From the NCBI GenBank assembly GCA_029565065.1, contig JAKQOW010000027.1, forward strand, positions 37,667-101,666: a stretch of DNA of 64,000 bases, given 5' to 3'. Below, piece by piece: positions 16,948 to 26,359 of the stretch. Positions within the stretch are counted from its first letter, which is position 1. Each line of letters begins with the position of its first letter. Below the pieces are notes generated by a model. The model saw only the letters and a program-made list of their open reading frames with translations, had not been told where the DNA came from and made no database searches. The position numbers and the translations under genes were made by a program. The DNA is from Acidobacteriota bacterium (lineage in GTDB: Bacteria; Acidobacteriota; JAAYUB01).

Positions 16948-18987
16948 ATGCGACCCAAACTGTTCCTCGCGGTGTGGCTGGTGTTGCTGGCGGCGGGAGC
17001 CGCCGGCGCCGGCGAGACGCCGCCGTTCGCTTTTGACCGATACCACGATCCCGAAGTCGTCGCGGCCCGGCTGCATCAACTGGCCCAGGTGCACCCGGAC
17101 GCGGCACGGGTGCACGCACTGGCGGACAGCCCGGGCGGGCGGCCGCTCCTGCTGCTGGAGATCGGTCCCGAGACGGCGGCGCCGTCGCACCGGCTGCCGG
17201 CGGTGCTGGTGGCGGCCAACCTGGAGGGCAGCGTCCCCGTGGCCAGCGAAGCCGCCCTGTACCTGGCGCAGCTCCTGCTGGACAAGCCCGAGGCCCGCGG
17301 CGACCGCACCTGGTACATCACCCCCCTGGGCAATCCCGACGCCGCGGCCCGCTTCTTCCGCCGGCCGCTCGTCGAGGACAACCGGAACGACCGGCCGTTC
17401 AACGACGACCAGGACGACCGCATCGATGAGGACGGGCCCGACGATCTCAACGGCGACGGGCTGATCACCCAGATGCGGGTGCCCGATCCCGCCGGCGAGT
17501 GGATCCCGGTGGAAGGCGAACCCCGCGCCCTGCGCAAGGCGGACTGGTCCAAGGGGGAAAAGGGTCAGTTCAAGCTCTACACCGAGGGCATAGACAACGA
17601 CGGCGACGGCCGCTACAACGAGGACGGCCCGGGCGGGGTGGATGTGGGCCTCAACTTCCCCCACCTGTTCAAACCGTTTACACCCACCGGCGGTGCCTGG
17701 GCCGGCAGCGAGGCGGAGAGCCACGCGCTCGTGGCCTTCGCCTTCGCCCATCCGGAGATCGCGCTGGTGGTCACCTTCGGCCGGTCAAGTTTCTGCCTGA
17801 ACCCGCCCCGCGGCGGCCGGACCGGCACCGCCGACTTCAACCGGATCAAGATCCCCGAGCGCATCGCCAAGTGGATCGGCCTCGAGGCGGACAAGACTTA
17901 CACCATGGCCGAAGTGATGGAAGTCGCCAAGCGCTTGGCCCCGCCGGGCATGGAGCTCACCGAGGCGATGGTGGCCAGCTTCCTGGGTCTCGGTCCCGTG
18001 GTCAATCCGCTCCCGGAGGACCTGAAGTTCTATGAAACGCTGTCCAAGCAGTGCAACGATTTTTTGAAGGAAAGGAAACTCGATGCCAAGCGCCTCGATC
18101 CGCCGGCCGACCGGGACGGCAGCTTCGAGCTGTGGGCCTATTATCACCTGGGCCGGCCGTCCTTCGCCATGGACTTCTGGACGCTCCCCGTGGTGGAGAA
18201 GGCCAAGCCGGCCGGGGCCGACCCGGATGCGCTGACACCCGATAAACTGGAAACCATGACCAGCGAGGAGTTCCTGGCTCTGGGCGAGGAAAAAATCACC
18301 GCCTTCATCAAGTCATCCGGAGCACCGGCCTCGGTCCAGCCGGCCATGGTCATCAATGCCGTCAAGGCTGGCATGATGACGCCGAAAAAAATGGCCGAGA
18401 TGATGAAATCCATGCCCAAGCCGAAAAATGCCGAAGGTCTCGACACGGAGACAGAAGCCTTGCTGGCTTTCAGCGACAAGACGCTGGGTGGTTCGGGATA
18501 CGTGGCCTGGCAACCATTCCAACACCCCACCCTCGGGGCGGTGGAGATCGGCGGCGCTGCGCCTTTCGCTGCCGGAACGCCGCCGCCGGCCCAGATGCTC
18601 CAGCTCCTGGAGGGGCAGGTCCCGTGGGTGCTGACCCTTGCGGACAAAATGGCACGGATCCGCCTGGCGAAGGTGGAGGTGACGGCGCTCGGCGGCGGCA
18701 TCCACCAGGTCAAGGCCTGGGTGGAGAACAGCGGCTATCTGCCCTACACCACCGCGATGGCGCAGCGGAACATCCAGTGCACGCCGGTGGTGTTGGAGCT
18801 GAAGGGAGACGGCCTGAAATTCCTGGAGGGGCGCCCGCGCAGCCTGATCCGGCAGGTCGGCGGTCACGGCGCCGAAACGATCACCTGGCTCGTGCAAGCC
18901 GACCGACCCGTCAGCGCCATCATCGCCGCCACCACGGCCACGGCGTGGGGCGATGAGACCCGCGTCCAGATCGGAGGTGCCCAATGA
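16948..18987 (+). CDS. M14 carboxypeptidase-like protein that has lost its zinc ligands
   Basis: 679 residues from ATG 16948 (SD GAGGTG; a longer ATG 16864 start would place the signal peptide internally). Signal peptide about 1-21. The fold follows the M14 family and its downstream neighbour closely, but by alignment with that neighbour the HxxE zinc motif reads E93-G-S-V96, the third His is Gly278, the substrate-binding Asn-Arg is Gly-Leu (DVGLNF, 232-237) and the catalytic Glu is at best Asp409. Two acidic DxDxDG-type calcium-binding stretches (about 153-171 and 216-226) are kept. A roughly 60-residue helical insert follows the lost active site. Its stop overlaps the start of the active paralogue (ATGA), so it is probably a partner or scaffold subunit. 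Confidence 0.85.
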   Translation: MRPKLFLAVWLVLLAAGAAGAGETPPFAFDRYHDPEVVAARLHQLAQVHPDAARVHALADSPGGRPLLLLEIGPETAAPSHRLPAVLVAANLEGSVPVASEAALYLAQLLLDKPEARGDRTWYITPLGNPDAAARFFRRPLVEDNRNDRPFNDDQDDRIDEDGPDDLNGDGLITQMRVPDPAGEWIPVEGEPRALRKADWSKGEKGQFKLYTEGIDNDGDGRYNEDGPGGVDVGLNFPHLFKPFTPTGGAWAGSEAESHALVAFAFAHPEIALVVTFGRSSFCLNPPRGGRTGTADFNRIKIPERIAKWIGLEADKTYTMAEVMEVAKRLAPPGMELTEAMVASFLGLGPVVNPLPEDLKFYETLSKQCNDFLKERKLDAKRLDPPADRDGSFELWAYYHLGRPSFAMDFWTLPVVEKAKPAGADPDALTPDKLETMTSEEFLALGEEKITAFIKSSGAPASVQPAMVINAVKAGMMTPKKMAEMMKSMPKPKNAEGLDTETEALLAFSDKTLGGSGYVAWQPFQHPTLGAVEIGGAAPFAAGTPPPAQMLQLLEGQVPWVLTLADKMARIRLAKVEVTALGGGIHQVKAWVENSGYLPYTTAMAQRNIQCTPVVLELKGDGLKFLEGRPRSLIRQVGGHGAETITWLVQADRPVSAIIAATTATAWGDETRVQIGGAQ

Positions 18988-20750
18988 ACCGCATCACCGC
19001 AACCGGCCTCTGCCTGATGATCGCTCTGATGCTGGCCCTTCCCGTCCGGGCGGACGGGGCGCGGACGGCCGTGCCCCTGTCGTTCGACGACTACTATACC
19101 TACGAGGAAGTGGGCCGGGCGCTCGAGGCGCTCCAGCAGGCCTATCCCAGGCTGACCCGGCTCGATGTGGCCGGTCACAGCGACGAAGGGCGGGCCATCT
19201 GGTGCCTCACCGTGAACAACCCGGCTACCGGCGCAGAACTGGAGAAGCCGGCGGTCTACGTGGACGGCAACATCCACGGCAACGAGATCCAGGGCGGCGA
19301 GGTGTGCCTGTATCTCCTGAATGAGCTTCTCACCCGCTACGGCAAGAACCCGGAAATCACCCGGCTCTTGGACACACGCTGTTTCTACGTGGTGCCGGTG
19401 GTGAATCCCGACGGTCGGCACCACTTCTTCGCCGACCCCGGGAGCCACAGCAACAACCGGAGCCTCCGCTACCCGCTCGACGACGACCGGGACGGGCTCG
19501 TGGACGAGGATTATCCCGACGACCTGGACGGGGACGGCAACATCTGCACCATGCGCCGGCGCGATCCGTTCGGCACCCATCGCACCCATCCGGAGGATCC
19601 CCGTCTGATGGTCCGGGTCAAGCCCGGTGAAAAGGCTGAATGGGCCTTGCTGGGTTCCGAGGGGATCGACAACGACGGCGACGGCCGGGTCAATGAGGAC
19701 GCGGAAGGATATATCGACCCGAATCGCAACTGGAGCTATGACTGGATGCCCGGCTACGTCCAGAGCGGCTCAGGACCTTACCCGTTTGCCGGCCGGGGCC
19801 TGCGGGAGCTGGCCGCCTTCATCGCGGCCCGCCCCAACATCAACATGGCCTGGACGTTCCACAACTTCGGTGGCATGTACCTCCGCGGACCCAGCGCCAA
19901 GAGCCAGGGCGAGTATCCGCCTGAGGACGTGGCGGTCTACGACTACATCGGGAAGCAGGCCGAAAAGATCACGCCCGGTTACCGTTACATGCTGAGCTGG
20001 CGGGATCTCTATGAAACCTACGGCGATTCGGGTGAGTGGCTGGCCATGACCCAGGGCGCCTACGTTCTCGTGGGCGAGCTGTACGCCTCGGAAGAGGAGA
20101 ACTTCAACAAACCGTCGGCCGAGCGCAAGGTGGATCCGGACTACGAGTCCGGCGCCATGTTTGGCGACGATGCCGCCCGGACTCTGGAGCGGCTCCGGTT
20201 CAACGACAACCTGGCCGGGGGCGAACTGTACCAGGCTTGGCGCGCCTTCAAGCACCCGCAGTATGGCGACATCGAGATCGGCGGCTGGGTGAAGATGAGC
20301 ACCCGCCTGCCGCCCCCCTTCCTGCTTCGGCAGATGCTTCACCGGAACGCCGCGGCGGTCCTGTTCTCGGCCAGGCAGACTCCCGAAGTCGGTCTCGAGA
20401 TCGCCGCCGTGGAGCCGGCGGGCGGCGGCCTGCACCGGGTCACGGTCCGACTCAGCAATCCGGCGGCGATGCCGTCCATGACCGCCCACGCCCGCCGAGT
20501 GGAGCTTTACCCGCAGGACACGCTCACGCTGGCCAGCTCGGGTGTGAAAGTGATCGCCGGCGGACGGGTGACCAATCCCGCCTCCGGCGAAGTGGACTTC
20601 GTGGATCATCGCCCGGAGGTGCAGTTCCTGACGGTGCCAGGCTTCAGCCGCGTGGAGCACCAGTTTCTGGTGTCGGGCAAGGGGCAGGCGGTGGTGACGT
20701 ACACGTCCCGGCACGCAGGCGTGCGGCGGGCGAACGTGCAGATTCCGTAA
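18984..20750 (+). CDS. Secreted zinc carboxypeptidase, M14 family, with calcium-binding repeats
   Basis: 588 residues, starting in the ATGA overlap with the inactive paralogue. Signal peptide about 1-23. The zinc motif H98-G-N-E101 (GNIHGNE), NPDG at 141-144, substrate-binding N247-R248 (DPNRNW), the third ligand H293 (TFHNFGG) and the catalytic E365 (LVGELYA) are all present, so it should be active in removing C-terminal residues from extracellular peptides. Between motifs lie acidic repeats like DLDGDGN and IDNDGDGR that look like calcium loops. The C-terminal 150 residues form a beta-sandwich (VTVRLSNPAAMPS). A bidirectional hairpin follows. Confidence 0.93.
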   Translation: MNRITATGLCLMIALMLALPVRADGARTAVPLSFDDYYTYEEVGRALEALQQAYPRLTRLDVAGHSDEGRAIWCLTVNNPATGAELEKPAVYVDGNIHGNEIQGGEVCLYLLNELLTRYGKNPEITRLLDTRCFYVVPVVNPDGRHHFFADPGSHSNNRSLRYPLDDDRDGLVDEDYPDDLDGDGNICTMRRRDPFGTHRTHPEDPRLMVRVKPGEKAEWALLGSEGIDNDGDGRVNEDAEGYIDPNRNWSYDWMPGYVQSGSGPYPFAGRGLRELAAFIAARPNINMAWTFHNFGGMYLRGPSAKSQGEYPPEDVAVYDYIGKQAEKITPGYRYMLSWRDLYETYGDSGEWLAMTQGAYVLVGELYASEEENFNKPSAERKVDPDYESGAMFGDDAARTLERLRFNDNLAGGELYQAWRAFKHPQYGDIEIGGWVKMSTRLPPPFLLRQMLHRNAAAVLFSARQTPEVGLEIAAVEPAGGGLHRVTVRLSNPAAMPSMTAHARRVELYPQDTLTLASSGVKVIAGGRVTNPASGEVDFVDHRPEVQFLTVPGFSRVEHQFLVSGKGQAVVTYTSRHAGVRRANVQIP

Positions 20751-20757
20751 GCATATG

Positions 20758-20788
20758 CGGGCGCCCGTTCGAACCGAACGGGCGCCCG
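20758..20788. terminator. Bidirectional hairpin between convergent genes
   Basis: A 14-bp perfect GC-rich stem (20758-20771 with 20775-20788) closes the loop AAC, between the stop codons of the M14 gene and the opposing secreted-protein gene. No long T tract follows on either side, so termination strength is uncertain. Confidence 0.6.
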
Positions 20789-20796
20789 GCCCACGG

Positions 20797-22704
20797 TCAG
20801 GGCAATTCCAGGTAGTACCAGATGATCTTCCAGGCGCCGCCCTCCCGCCGCCAGACCAGATAGGTGACGGCCGGTTGGTCGCCGGCCACCTTCAGCGAGA
20901 AGGACGTGCCGAAATAATTTCCATAGGCAAGACCGCCGGGCGGGGGCTCGCGGTGCAGGCCCTGCTCGATCGGTTGGCTGCAATCGAAGGCGTCCCCATA
21001 ATGGTCCGGGATGCACAGGATGGTGAAAGCCTTCATGTGGTCGTGCCGCACCAATTGGACGGCGCGGTTGGCCGGTGTGGAAGCCCGCAAAGCGTCCTCC
21101 AGGCGGGCCACCGCGCCCGTCGTTTCGCTCACCCGCGCCATGCTGGCACGGATGAAGGCGGCGAAAGCCTCCGGTGAATCCATCGGCGGGGTGCCTTCCG
21201 GCAGGAAGTAGTTCAGGCAGGGGAAGGTCCGGGGCGCGATGTGGCCCAGGCTCCGGTCGAAATCCCGGTCCACGAACCAGGCGGTGAAGAAGTCGGTGGC
21301 GGCCGCGACCATCCCGGGATCGCCGGCGACGGGCGCTGGTGTCGCGACGGGAGCTTCATCGGGGCGCAGGTCCGGCACCTCCGGCTGCGGCGCATCGTCC
21401 GGCTCGGTATTGAACGCGACGATCTGCCAGTATTTCTTTTCTTTGGCCCACAGCAGGTAAATGGTGGCGCCCCGCCGGGAGGGGGTGGAAACGTAGAACG
21501 CCGATGCATAGAACCGGCCATACTGTTCGTCGGCCTGCGGCGTGGCCCGGTTCGGCGGCAGCCGGAGTCCGTCTTCGCAGCGGATGGCGCTGCCGAGCGC
21601 GGTCGGAACCCGATACAGGGAGAACTCGTGCTGGTCCTCGTTCTTGACCAGTTGCAGGCGGGGATTGTTCAAGGGAACAGCCTTGACCACTCCCTCCAGG
21701 CTGGTGATTTTACCGATGACCCGGGTTGCCTCCGCCATGGATTTCAAGAGGCGGAATGGGACCATACCACGATCCACGGGTTGACCCGGTTCGTCGGGCG
21801 GATAGCAAGCGTAGGCGGAGTTCGAAAAATACGCCATAGACAGTTCCGGCCGCTGCTCCACCAGCCAGGCGGACAGGAAATCCTTCACCGCCACCCGGAT
21901 CTTCTCCCGGCCGGCGCGCGGCACTTTGGGGATGATCGTGTCGCCGGTGTCCTCACCGGCCGCTCCCAGGAACGGCAGACCGAAGATGTTCCGCCACCAG
22001 TCAGTCAGGCCTGACCACCGCTCGTTGTGGCGGTTTGAATTGTCGCCGGCGCGGACGTCGGAGTTGGCGGCGGAGAGGTGGCCGTTGAGGAGGGCCGTGG
22101 GGAACTTGGACGAGCGGTAATCCACGTCGATGTCCGCGCGGTGACCGTCCGCCGAGACCGAAATCTGGATGGACGGCACGCCACCCTGCTGGCGGAAGCT
22201 CTGCGGGTAGCCTTTGTGAAACGTGACATTGTCCGGACCGCGCTTGAATTCCCGACAGCGGTGCAGGATGTCCAAGGCGTCGGGGCGCAGCCGCGCGTAC
22301 ATGCGGAATTGCAAGTCTCCTCCGACGCCCGGCATCTGACCCCTCACGGTCTCCATGTGAAGAACCAGTTCCAAGGCGTTTCCCATCGGGGCGCCCGACT
22401 CGTCGCTCAAGGAGGTGTTGAGCAATGCGTGGGTGATGGCCTCAAAGGTGGCTCGGTTGGAGATAGACACGCGCTCGTAGATTTCTTCCGTCGGAGGGAG
22501 CGTCTTCCCGGTCAATTGAATGAACCGCTCAAGCCAGTCGTTCAGCAAGCGCTGCTGGGCGGGTGCCAAGTCGGCATAGCGGCCGCTGAACTGGAACGTC
22601 GGGCCGGACTGTCCCGCGGGCGCGTCAGAAGGTATGGCTGTGGCTGCTGTGCCGATCAAGACCAGTGAAAACATCCAGCCGACCATGCGGGACCTGCTGA
22701 CCAT
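20797..22704 (-). CDS. Secreted protein with an internal domain duplication, function unknown
   Basis: 635 residues from the ATG at 22704, 5 bases after GAGGAGG; the in-frame GTG at 22710 touches the SD and is less likely. Signal peptide about 1-24 (MFSLVLIGTAATA). The N-terminal 230 residues have no recognised domain. Two related halves follow: about 265-430 (VKDFLSAWLVEQRPELSMAYF, SAFYVSTPS, KKYWQIVAFN) and about 475-635 (ATDFFTAWFVDRDFDRSLGH, TSFSLKV, GGAWKIIWYY). Each runs from a helix with an aromatic W to a final strand with W-I, as in NTF2-like cystatin-type domains. It is placed 85 bases after the M29 peptidase gene. Confidence 0.78.
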   Translation of the reverse strand: MVSRSRMVGWMFSLVLIGTAATAIPSDAPAGQSGPTFQFSGRYADLAPAQQRLLNDWLERFIQLTGKTLPPTEEIYERVSISNRATFEAITHALLNTSLSDESGAPMGNALELVLHMETVRGQMPGVGGDLQFRMYARLRPDALDILHRCREFKRGPDNVTFHKGYPQSFRQQGGVPSIQISVSADGHRADIDVDYRSSKFPTALLNGHLSAANSDVRAGDNSNRHNERWSGLTDWWRNIFGLPFLGAAGEDTGDTIIPKVPRAGREKIRVAVKDFLSAWLVEQRPELSMAYFSNSAYACYPPDEPGQPVDRGMVPFRLLKSMAEATRVIGKITSLEGVVKAVPLNNPRLQLVKNEDQHEFSLYRVPTALGSAIRCEDGLRLPPNRATPQADEQYGRFYASAFYVSTPSRRGATIYLLWAKEKKYWQIVAFNTEPDDAPQPEVPDLRPDEAPVATPAPVAGDPGMVAAATDFFTAWFVDRDFDRSLGHIAPRTFPCLNYFLPEGTPPMDSPEAFAAFIRASMARVSETTGAVARLEDALRASTPANRAVQLVRHDHMKAFTILCIPDHYGDAFDCSQPIEQGLHREPPPGGLAYGNYFGTSFSLKVAGDQPAVTYLVWRREGGAWKIIWYYLELP

Positions 22705-22789
22705 GACCACCTCCTCACGATCTTTCGAGAACTTCTGAATGAAAGGCAGAATACTACGATAGCGGCCTCGTTTTCAAAGGCTGAACACT

Positions 22790-23983
22790 TCAGCGCGGGA
22801 CCACCCAGAGGTTGTCCTCGAGCTCCAGCCGGACGTCGTCGAGCCAGACGGCCTGTCCGGCGCCGCCGGGCCGGAAATCAGCCACGATGTCCACGTGCTG
22901 GGCGGAGGTGTTGCAGGCGCCCTGCCGGCTCAGCTCCTCCAGCCGGGCCTTCCCCTCCGGCGAGTCGGGGTCGTCCACGTAGCTTTGCTTATAGCTGCTC
23001 CCGATGGCGATGTGCAGGGTGCCGCCCACCTTTTCCACAAACAACGGATGCTTCAGGGCTCGTTCCAGGCCGTTGTTCATGCCCAGCGCCACCTCGCCGA
23101 GCCGGTGGGATCCATCGTCGGTTTCGATGATGCCGCGCAGCGTCTCCAGCCCCTCCTCAGCTGCGTACTCGCAGATCCGGCCGGCCTCCAGCCGGAGATA
23201 GATGCCGCGGATGGTCGCACCCGAGTACAGCACCGGCAGATCGAGATAAATCTCGCCGGCCACCGAGTTGGCGTCGGGGCTGGTGTAGACTTCGCCGTCG
23301 GGGAAATTGCGCTTGCCGGTGCACTTGATGATGCGTTGGCCGGCAATGGACATGCCCAGCTCCAGGGTCCGGCCCGTCCGGGGGCAGGCGGTGAGGATGC
23401 GCACGTGCCGGGTTTGGGACATCAATCGGTAGATGTCCTCTTCGACCGCTTCGAGCAACCGGGGATCCGTGACCGATGCCCGCACGATCACCCGGGTGTA
23501 CTCCTCGAGCGTCAGCCCCTCCAGATCGGCAAAACCCTGGGTGGGAAACAGCGTGAGCAGCCACGGTTTGGCCAGCCGGATGTTCTTGAACGGCTCGTCG
23601 GCACGGACGATCGCCTTGATCCCCGCTTCGGGCAGGTTGGCGTAGAGGTCGGGCCGCTCTGCGCCAAGAATTTCGATGTACTTGGTCATGGCCTCGTACC
23701 GCCGGCGGTGCCACTCGGGGACGCGGGCGATCTGATCGGGGGCGCCGAATCGTGCCATGGCGGCGCCCCACACCCGGCCGCGGTCGTTGTCGGGCGGCAC
23801 CAGGCAGAGATCGGCGACGGCCCCGGCGGTGACGATCTTGTCCTGCAGTGCGGCCATCAGCGGCCAGGTGATCGGCTCGCCTTTGACCATGACGACGTCG
23901 TCAGGTTCGATACCATCCAGCGAATAATCCAGCAGATAACCAGCCCAGGTGTTCAGATCCCGGGCGGAGATGGCGGGGTGCAT
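22790..23983 (-). CDS. Aminopeptidase, M29 family (thermophilic AmpS/AmpT type)
   Basis: 397 residues from the ATG at 23983, with AGGAGG 4 bases upstream; no signal peptide, so cytoplasmic. M29 enzymes use two metal ions to release N-terminal residues from peptides. The metal-ligand blocks are visible in order: Glu in PDGEVYTSP, Glu in RLGEVALGMN, His and Tyr in HIAIGSSY, and His and Asp in AQHVDIVAD. The length equals the family norm of about 400. It may recycle peptides produced by the secreted peptidases further upstream. Confidence 0.95.
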   Translation of the reverse strand: MHPAISARDLNTWAGYLLDYSLDGIEPDDVVMVKGEPITWPLMAALQDKIVTAGAVADLCLVPPDNDRGRVWGAAMARFGAPDQIARVPEWHRRRYEAMTKYIEILGAERPDLYANLPEAGIKAIVRADEPFKNIRLAKPWLLTLFPTQGFADLEGLTLEEYTRVIVRASVTDPRLLEAVEEDIYRLMSQTRHVRILTACPRTGRTLELGMSIAGQRIIKCTGKRNFPDGEVYTSPDANSVAGEIYLDLPVLYSGATIRGIYLRLEAGRICEYAAEEGLETLRGIIETDDGSHRLGEVALGMNNGLERALKHPLFVEKVGGTLHIAIGSSYKQSYVDDPDSPEGKARLEELSRQGACNTSAQHVDIVADFRPGGAGQAVWLDDVRLELEDNLWVVPR

Positions 23984-24132
23984 ACGACCTCCTGTTGTCG
24001 TCGATTCAGCGGCGGTGCGGAAACCATTATACCGCTCGGCGGACGCCGTGCCAATCGCACCCCGGGCGGCGGCGAGCCGGAAATGGTTCCCGGTGTCGGG
24101 AGCCCCTGTAGTATGTGCGGATCCCGACGCGA

Positions 24133-24408
24133 TCAGAGCCGGTCGGATTTGGCCGTGTTGATCCACCCGGCGTCCGACTGGATGTCGGTTTTGTAAACCA
24201 CCAGATCGGCGTCCCACTGGCTGTCGGTGAAATGGACGATCCGGTCGGCGTCGCTCTGGATGTCGGTGTAGCACCAGACGGCGCTTGTGGTGGCGTCCCA
24301 CGGGCTGGTGGTCTCAAAAACAGCTAGGTCGGCCTCGGAGCGGATGTCGGTCACAAAGACCTTCAGGTTGGCTTCTGATGCGATGTCGGTCCGGAACAGT
24401 TTTGGCAT
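24133..24408 (-). CDS. Short repeat protein (DUF6150-like 13-residue repeats)
   Basis: 91 residues with a textbook SD (AAGGAGG, 5 bases from the ATG at 24408). Almost the whole protein is six copies of a 13-14-residue unit of the form (F/Y)xTDIxS(E/D)ADLxV: FRTDIASEANLKV, FVTDIRSEADLAV, a diverged FETTSPWDATTSAVW, YTDIQSDADRIV, FTDSQWDADLVV and YKTDIQSDAGW. This looks like the DUF6150 pattern of alternating strands and acidic turns, probably a small beta solenoid. No signal peptide. Function unknown. Confidence 0.8.
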   Translation of the reverse strand: MPKLFRTDIASEANLKVFVTDIRSEADLAVFETTSPWDATTSAVWCYTDIQSDADRIVHFTDSQWDADLVVYKTDIQSDAGWINTAKSDRL

Positions 24409-24574
24409 GTGTCCTCCTTGGCATGGGCGAATGCCGGTCTGCGAATCATCCGCACCGGACCGGCGGTCGCCGGAACCATAGCATTAGACGGGCAGAACAG
24501 CGATTTTTATGTACCGATGCGATCAGCGTCAGCGCCGCCGGACGGCGAGGACCTTCGGTTGGGAGACGGCCCCA

Positions 24575-26173
24575 TCAGCGTTGGATATTTTGAGCCGACG
24601 AGACGGCGGCTCCGACCTGCATGGCGGGTTCCGGAGTTTCAGCGGGGGCGGCAGTTGAGCGTCTGGTCAAGCCAGACCGAATCAGACTGATAATGGTCGG
24701 GGTGTTGGCGAGCAGGAGCCGGAACCAGGCCCAACGGCTTTTCTGGGGGAAATAGATCCCCCTAGAAAACAACCGCGAGATGAAGTGCATGAACTGATAC
24801 CCGAAATGCTTCTGGTTCCGTTTCAGCCACCGCTGCGACTGGCGGAACGCGGATTGCCGGTAACTGTGAAGCCATGAATGGTACACTTCCGCTTCCAAAT
24901 CTGCGGCTGTCATTCGGCGATGGGTAAATGCGGTTTTAAATGCTTGAAAATCCAACCAATGGAGGGGGCGCGACAAACGGCGTTCCTTTTCCAGGCGTCG
25001 GTAGAGCGGGGTAGCCGGGTAGGGCGTCAGCAATCCGAAGACCGGCAACACGGGTGGCCAGGTCCCGATCCGCTCGAGTGTTTTTTGGGAGACGCCGGTT
25101 TCATCGCCGTCCAGGCCGTAAATGAAAGAGGTGATGGCGTAGATGTCGTGCTTGGCCAAGAGGGCCAGTGTGGCGGCATATTCGCCGGGCTTGTTGAAGT
25201 TCTTGTGGGCTTCAGCGAGGCTGGCCGGCACAACCGATTCCAGCCCGACGAAAATCCAGCGGCAGCCGCTGGCGGACATCAGTTCAACCAGCTCTTCATC
25301 CCGAAGGAGGTTGATGCTGACCTGTCCCACCCACGGGAGGCGGACATCCTCGGCGATCATGCGTCGCAACAAGTCTTTGGTGCGGCGCCGGTCGATCGCG
25401 AAGTTGTCGTCGACAAAAAAAACCATCATCAGGGCATTCTCACGCCGGCCCAACGCCTTGAGACGGCGAATTTCCTCAATCACATTGTCGTTGGTTCGGA
25501 AACGAACCTGGCCGCCAAAGAAGCCGGTAACCGAGCAGAATTCACAGCCGTAAGGGCAACCGCGCCCGGTTTCGACGGGGATGACGAACGCCCGTTGGAA
25601 AGGGATGCCGAGGCGACCGAACAGTTTGCGGACCACGGCAGGGACGTGGCGCATCAGGTCAAATCGATCCATCTCCATTTGGTCCCACGGCACGATGGGA
25701 TAGTTTTGAAGAGACGGCTTGGCCGCAGCCCCGGCACAGGCTGTAGCCTGGTACATGGGACGAAGCCGTCCGTCGGCTACATCACGGATGACCTCTGGCC
25801 AGAGATCCTCGGCTTCGCCGACTACGACGGCATCGGCGTGTCGTAAGCCGCTCCGGCCGCCCAGCGCTTCCTCGGGAAGCGCGCTGACGTGCGGTCCGCC
25901 CATGATGACAGGGATGGTGGTGGCGGCTCGGATGGCGTCGGCCATCCGATAGGCCTTTTGGGCCATGCGCGTCATAAAACCCATGCCCACCAATTCGATG
26001 TGGTGCTGATGGATAAACTCGACCAAGCCGGCCTCATCATAGCGGTCGACATTCCCATCGATGATGAAGACCGGGTGTTCCGGTGGCGTCAGGTGTTGCA
26101 GCAGGATTGGCCAAAGCTGGGGAACGAAATTATCGGTGACCTGGTTGTCGGGGACGTAGAACAGAATATTCAT
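24575..26173 (-). CDS. Radical SAM enzyme with B12-binding-like N-terminus and DUF4070-like C-terminus
   Basis: 532 residues from the ATG at 26173 (SD AAGGG). Residues about 1-150 form a cobalamin-binding-type Rossmann domain (VGMGFMTRMAQKAYRM, VIMGGPHVSALPEEAL), but the usual DxHxxG cobalt ligand is not seen. The radical SAM core begins at about 198 with CPYGCEFC (CxxxCxxC) binding [4Fe-4S] and continues through GLESV. The C-terminal region (ending in helices around WLKRNQKHFGYQFM) is DUF4070-like, as in hopanoid- and lipid-modifying members. Substrate unknown. Base composition is lower in GC than the surroundings. Confidence 0.88.
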   Translation of the reverse strand: MNILFYVPDNQVTDNFVPQLWPILLQHLTPPEHPVFIIDGNVDRYDEAGLVEFIHQHHIELVGMGFMTRMAQKAYRMADAIRAATTIPVIMGGPHVSALPEEALGGRSGLRHADAVVVGEAEDLWPEVIRDVADGRLRPMYQATACAGAAAKPSLQNYPIVPWDQMEMDRFDLMRHVPAVVRKLFGRLGIPFQRAFVIPVETGRGCPYGCEFCSVTGFFGGQVRFRTNDNVIEEIRRLKALGRRENALMMVFFVDDNFAIDRRRTKDLLRRMIAEDVRLPWVGQVSINLLRDEELVELMSASGCRWIFVGLESVVPASLAEAHKNFNKPGEYAATLALLAKHDIYAITSFIYGLDGDETGVSQKTLERIGTWPPVLPVFGLLTPYPATPLYRRLEKERRLSRPLHWLDFQAFKTAFTHRRMTAADLEAEVYHSWLHSYRQSAFRQSQRWLKRNQKHFGYQFMHFISRLFSRGIYFPQKSRWAWFRLLLANTPTIISLIRSGLTRRSTAAPAETPEPAMQVGAAVSSAQNIQR

Positions 26174-26359
26174 AGACCGACCCTTCCCTGTCGTGTTGAC
26201 CGGTATGGGTGGCTGGGCAGCGGGTCAATGGGGGATCGTCCTTTCTACCCTGGTCGGCATCGGCCGAAGTTTCGGTCGGCGGCGATGCGGCAACCCAAAA
26301 ATGACGAACTGAAAACTACTGTAACACCTAATGCGGGCAAAGTCGCGAAATATATTTTT

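Noticed and set aside
15163..17751. Minus-strand frame of about 860 residues
   Set aside because: Antisense to three well-supported plus-strand genes; composition (Arg, Gly, His, Gln rich) is that of a shadow frame in GC-rich DNA.
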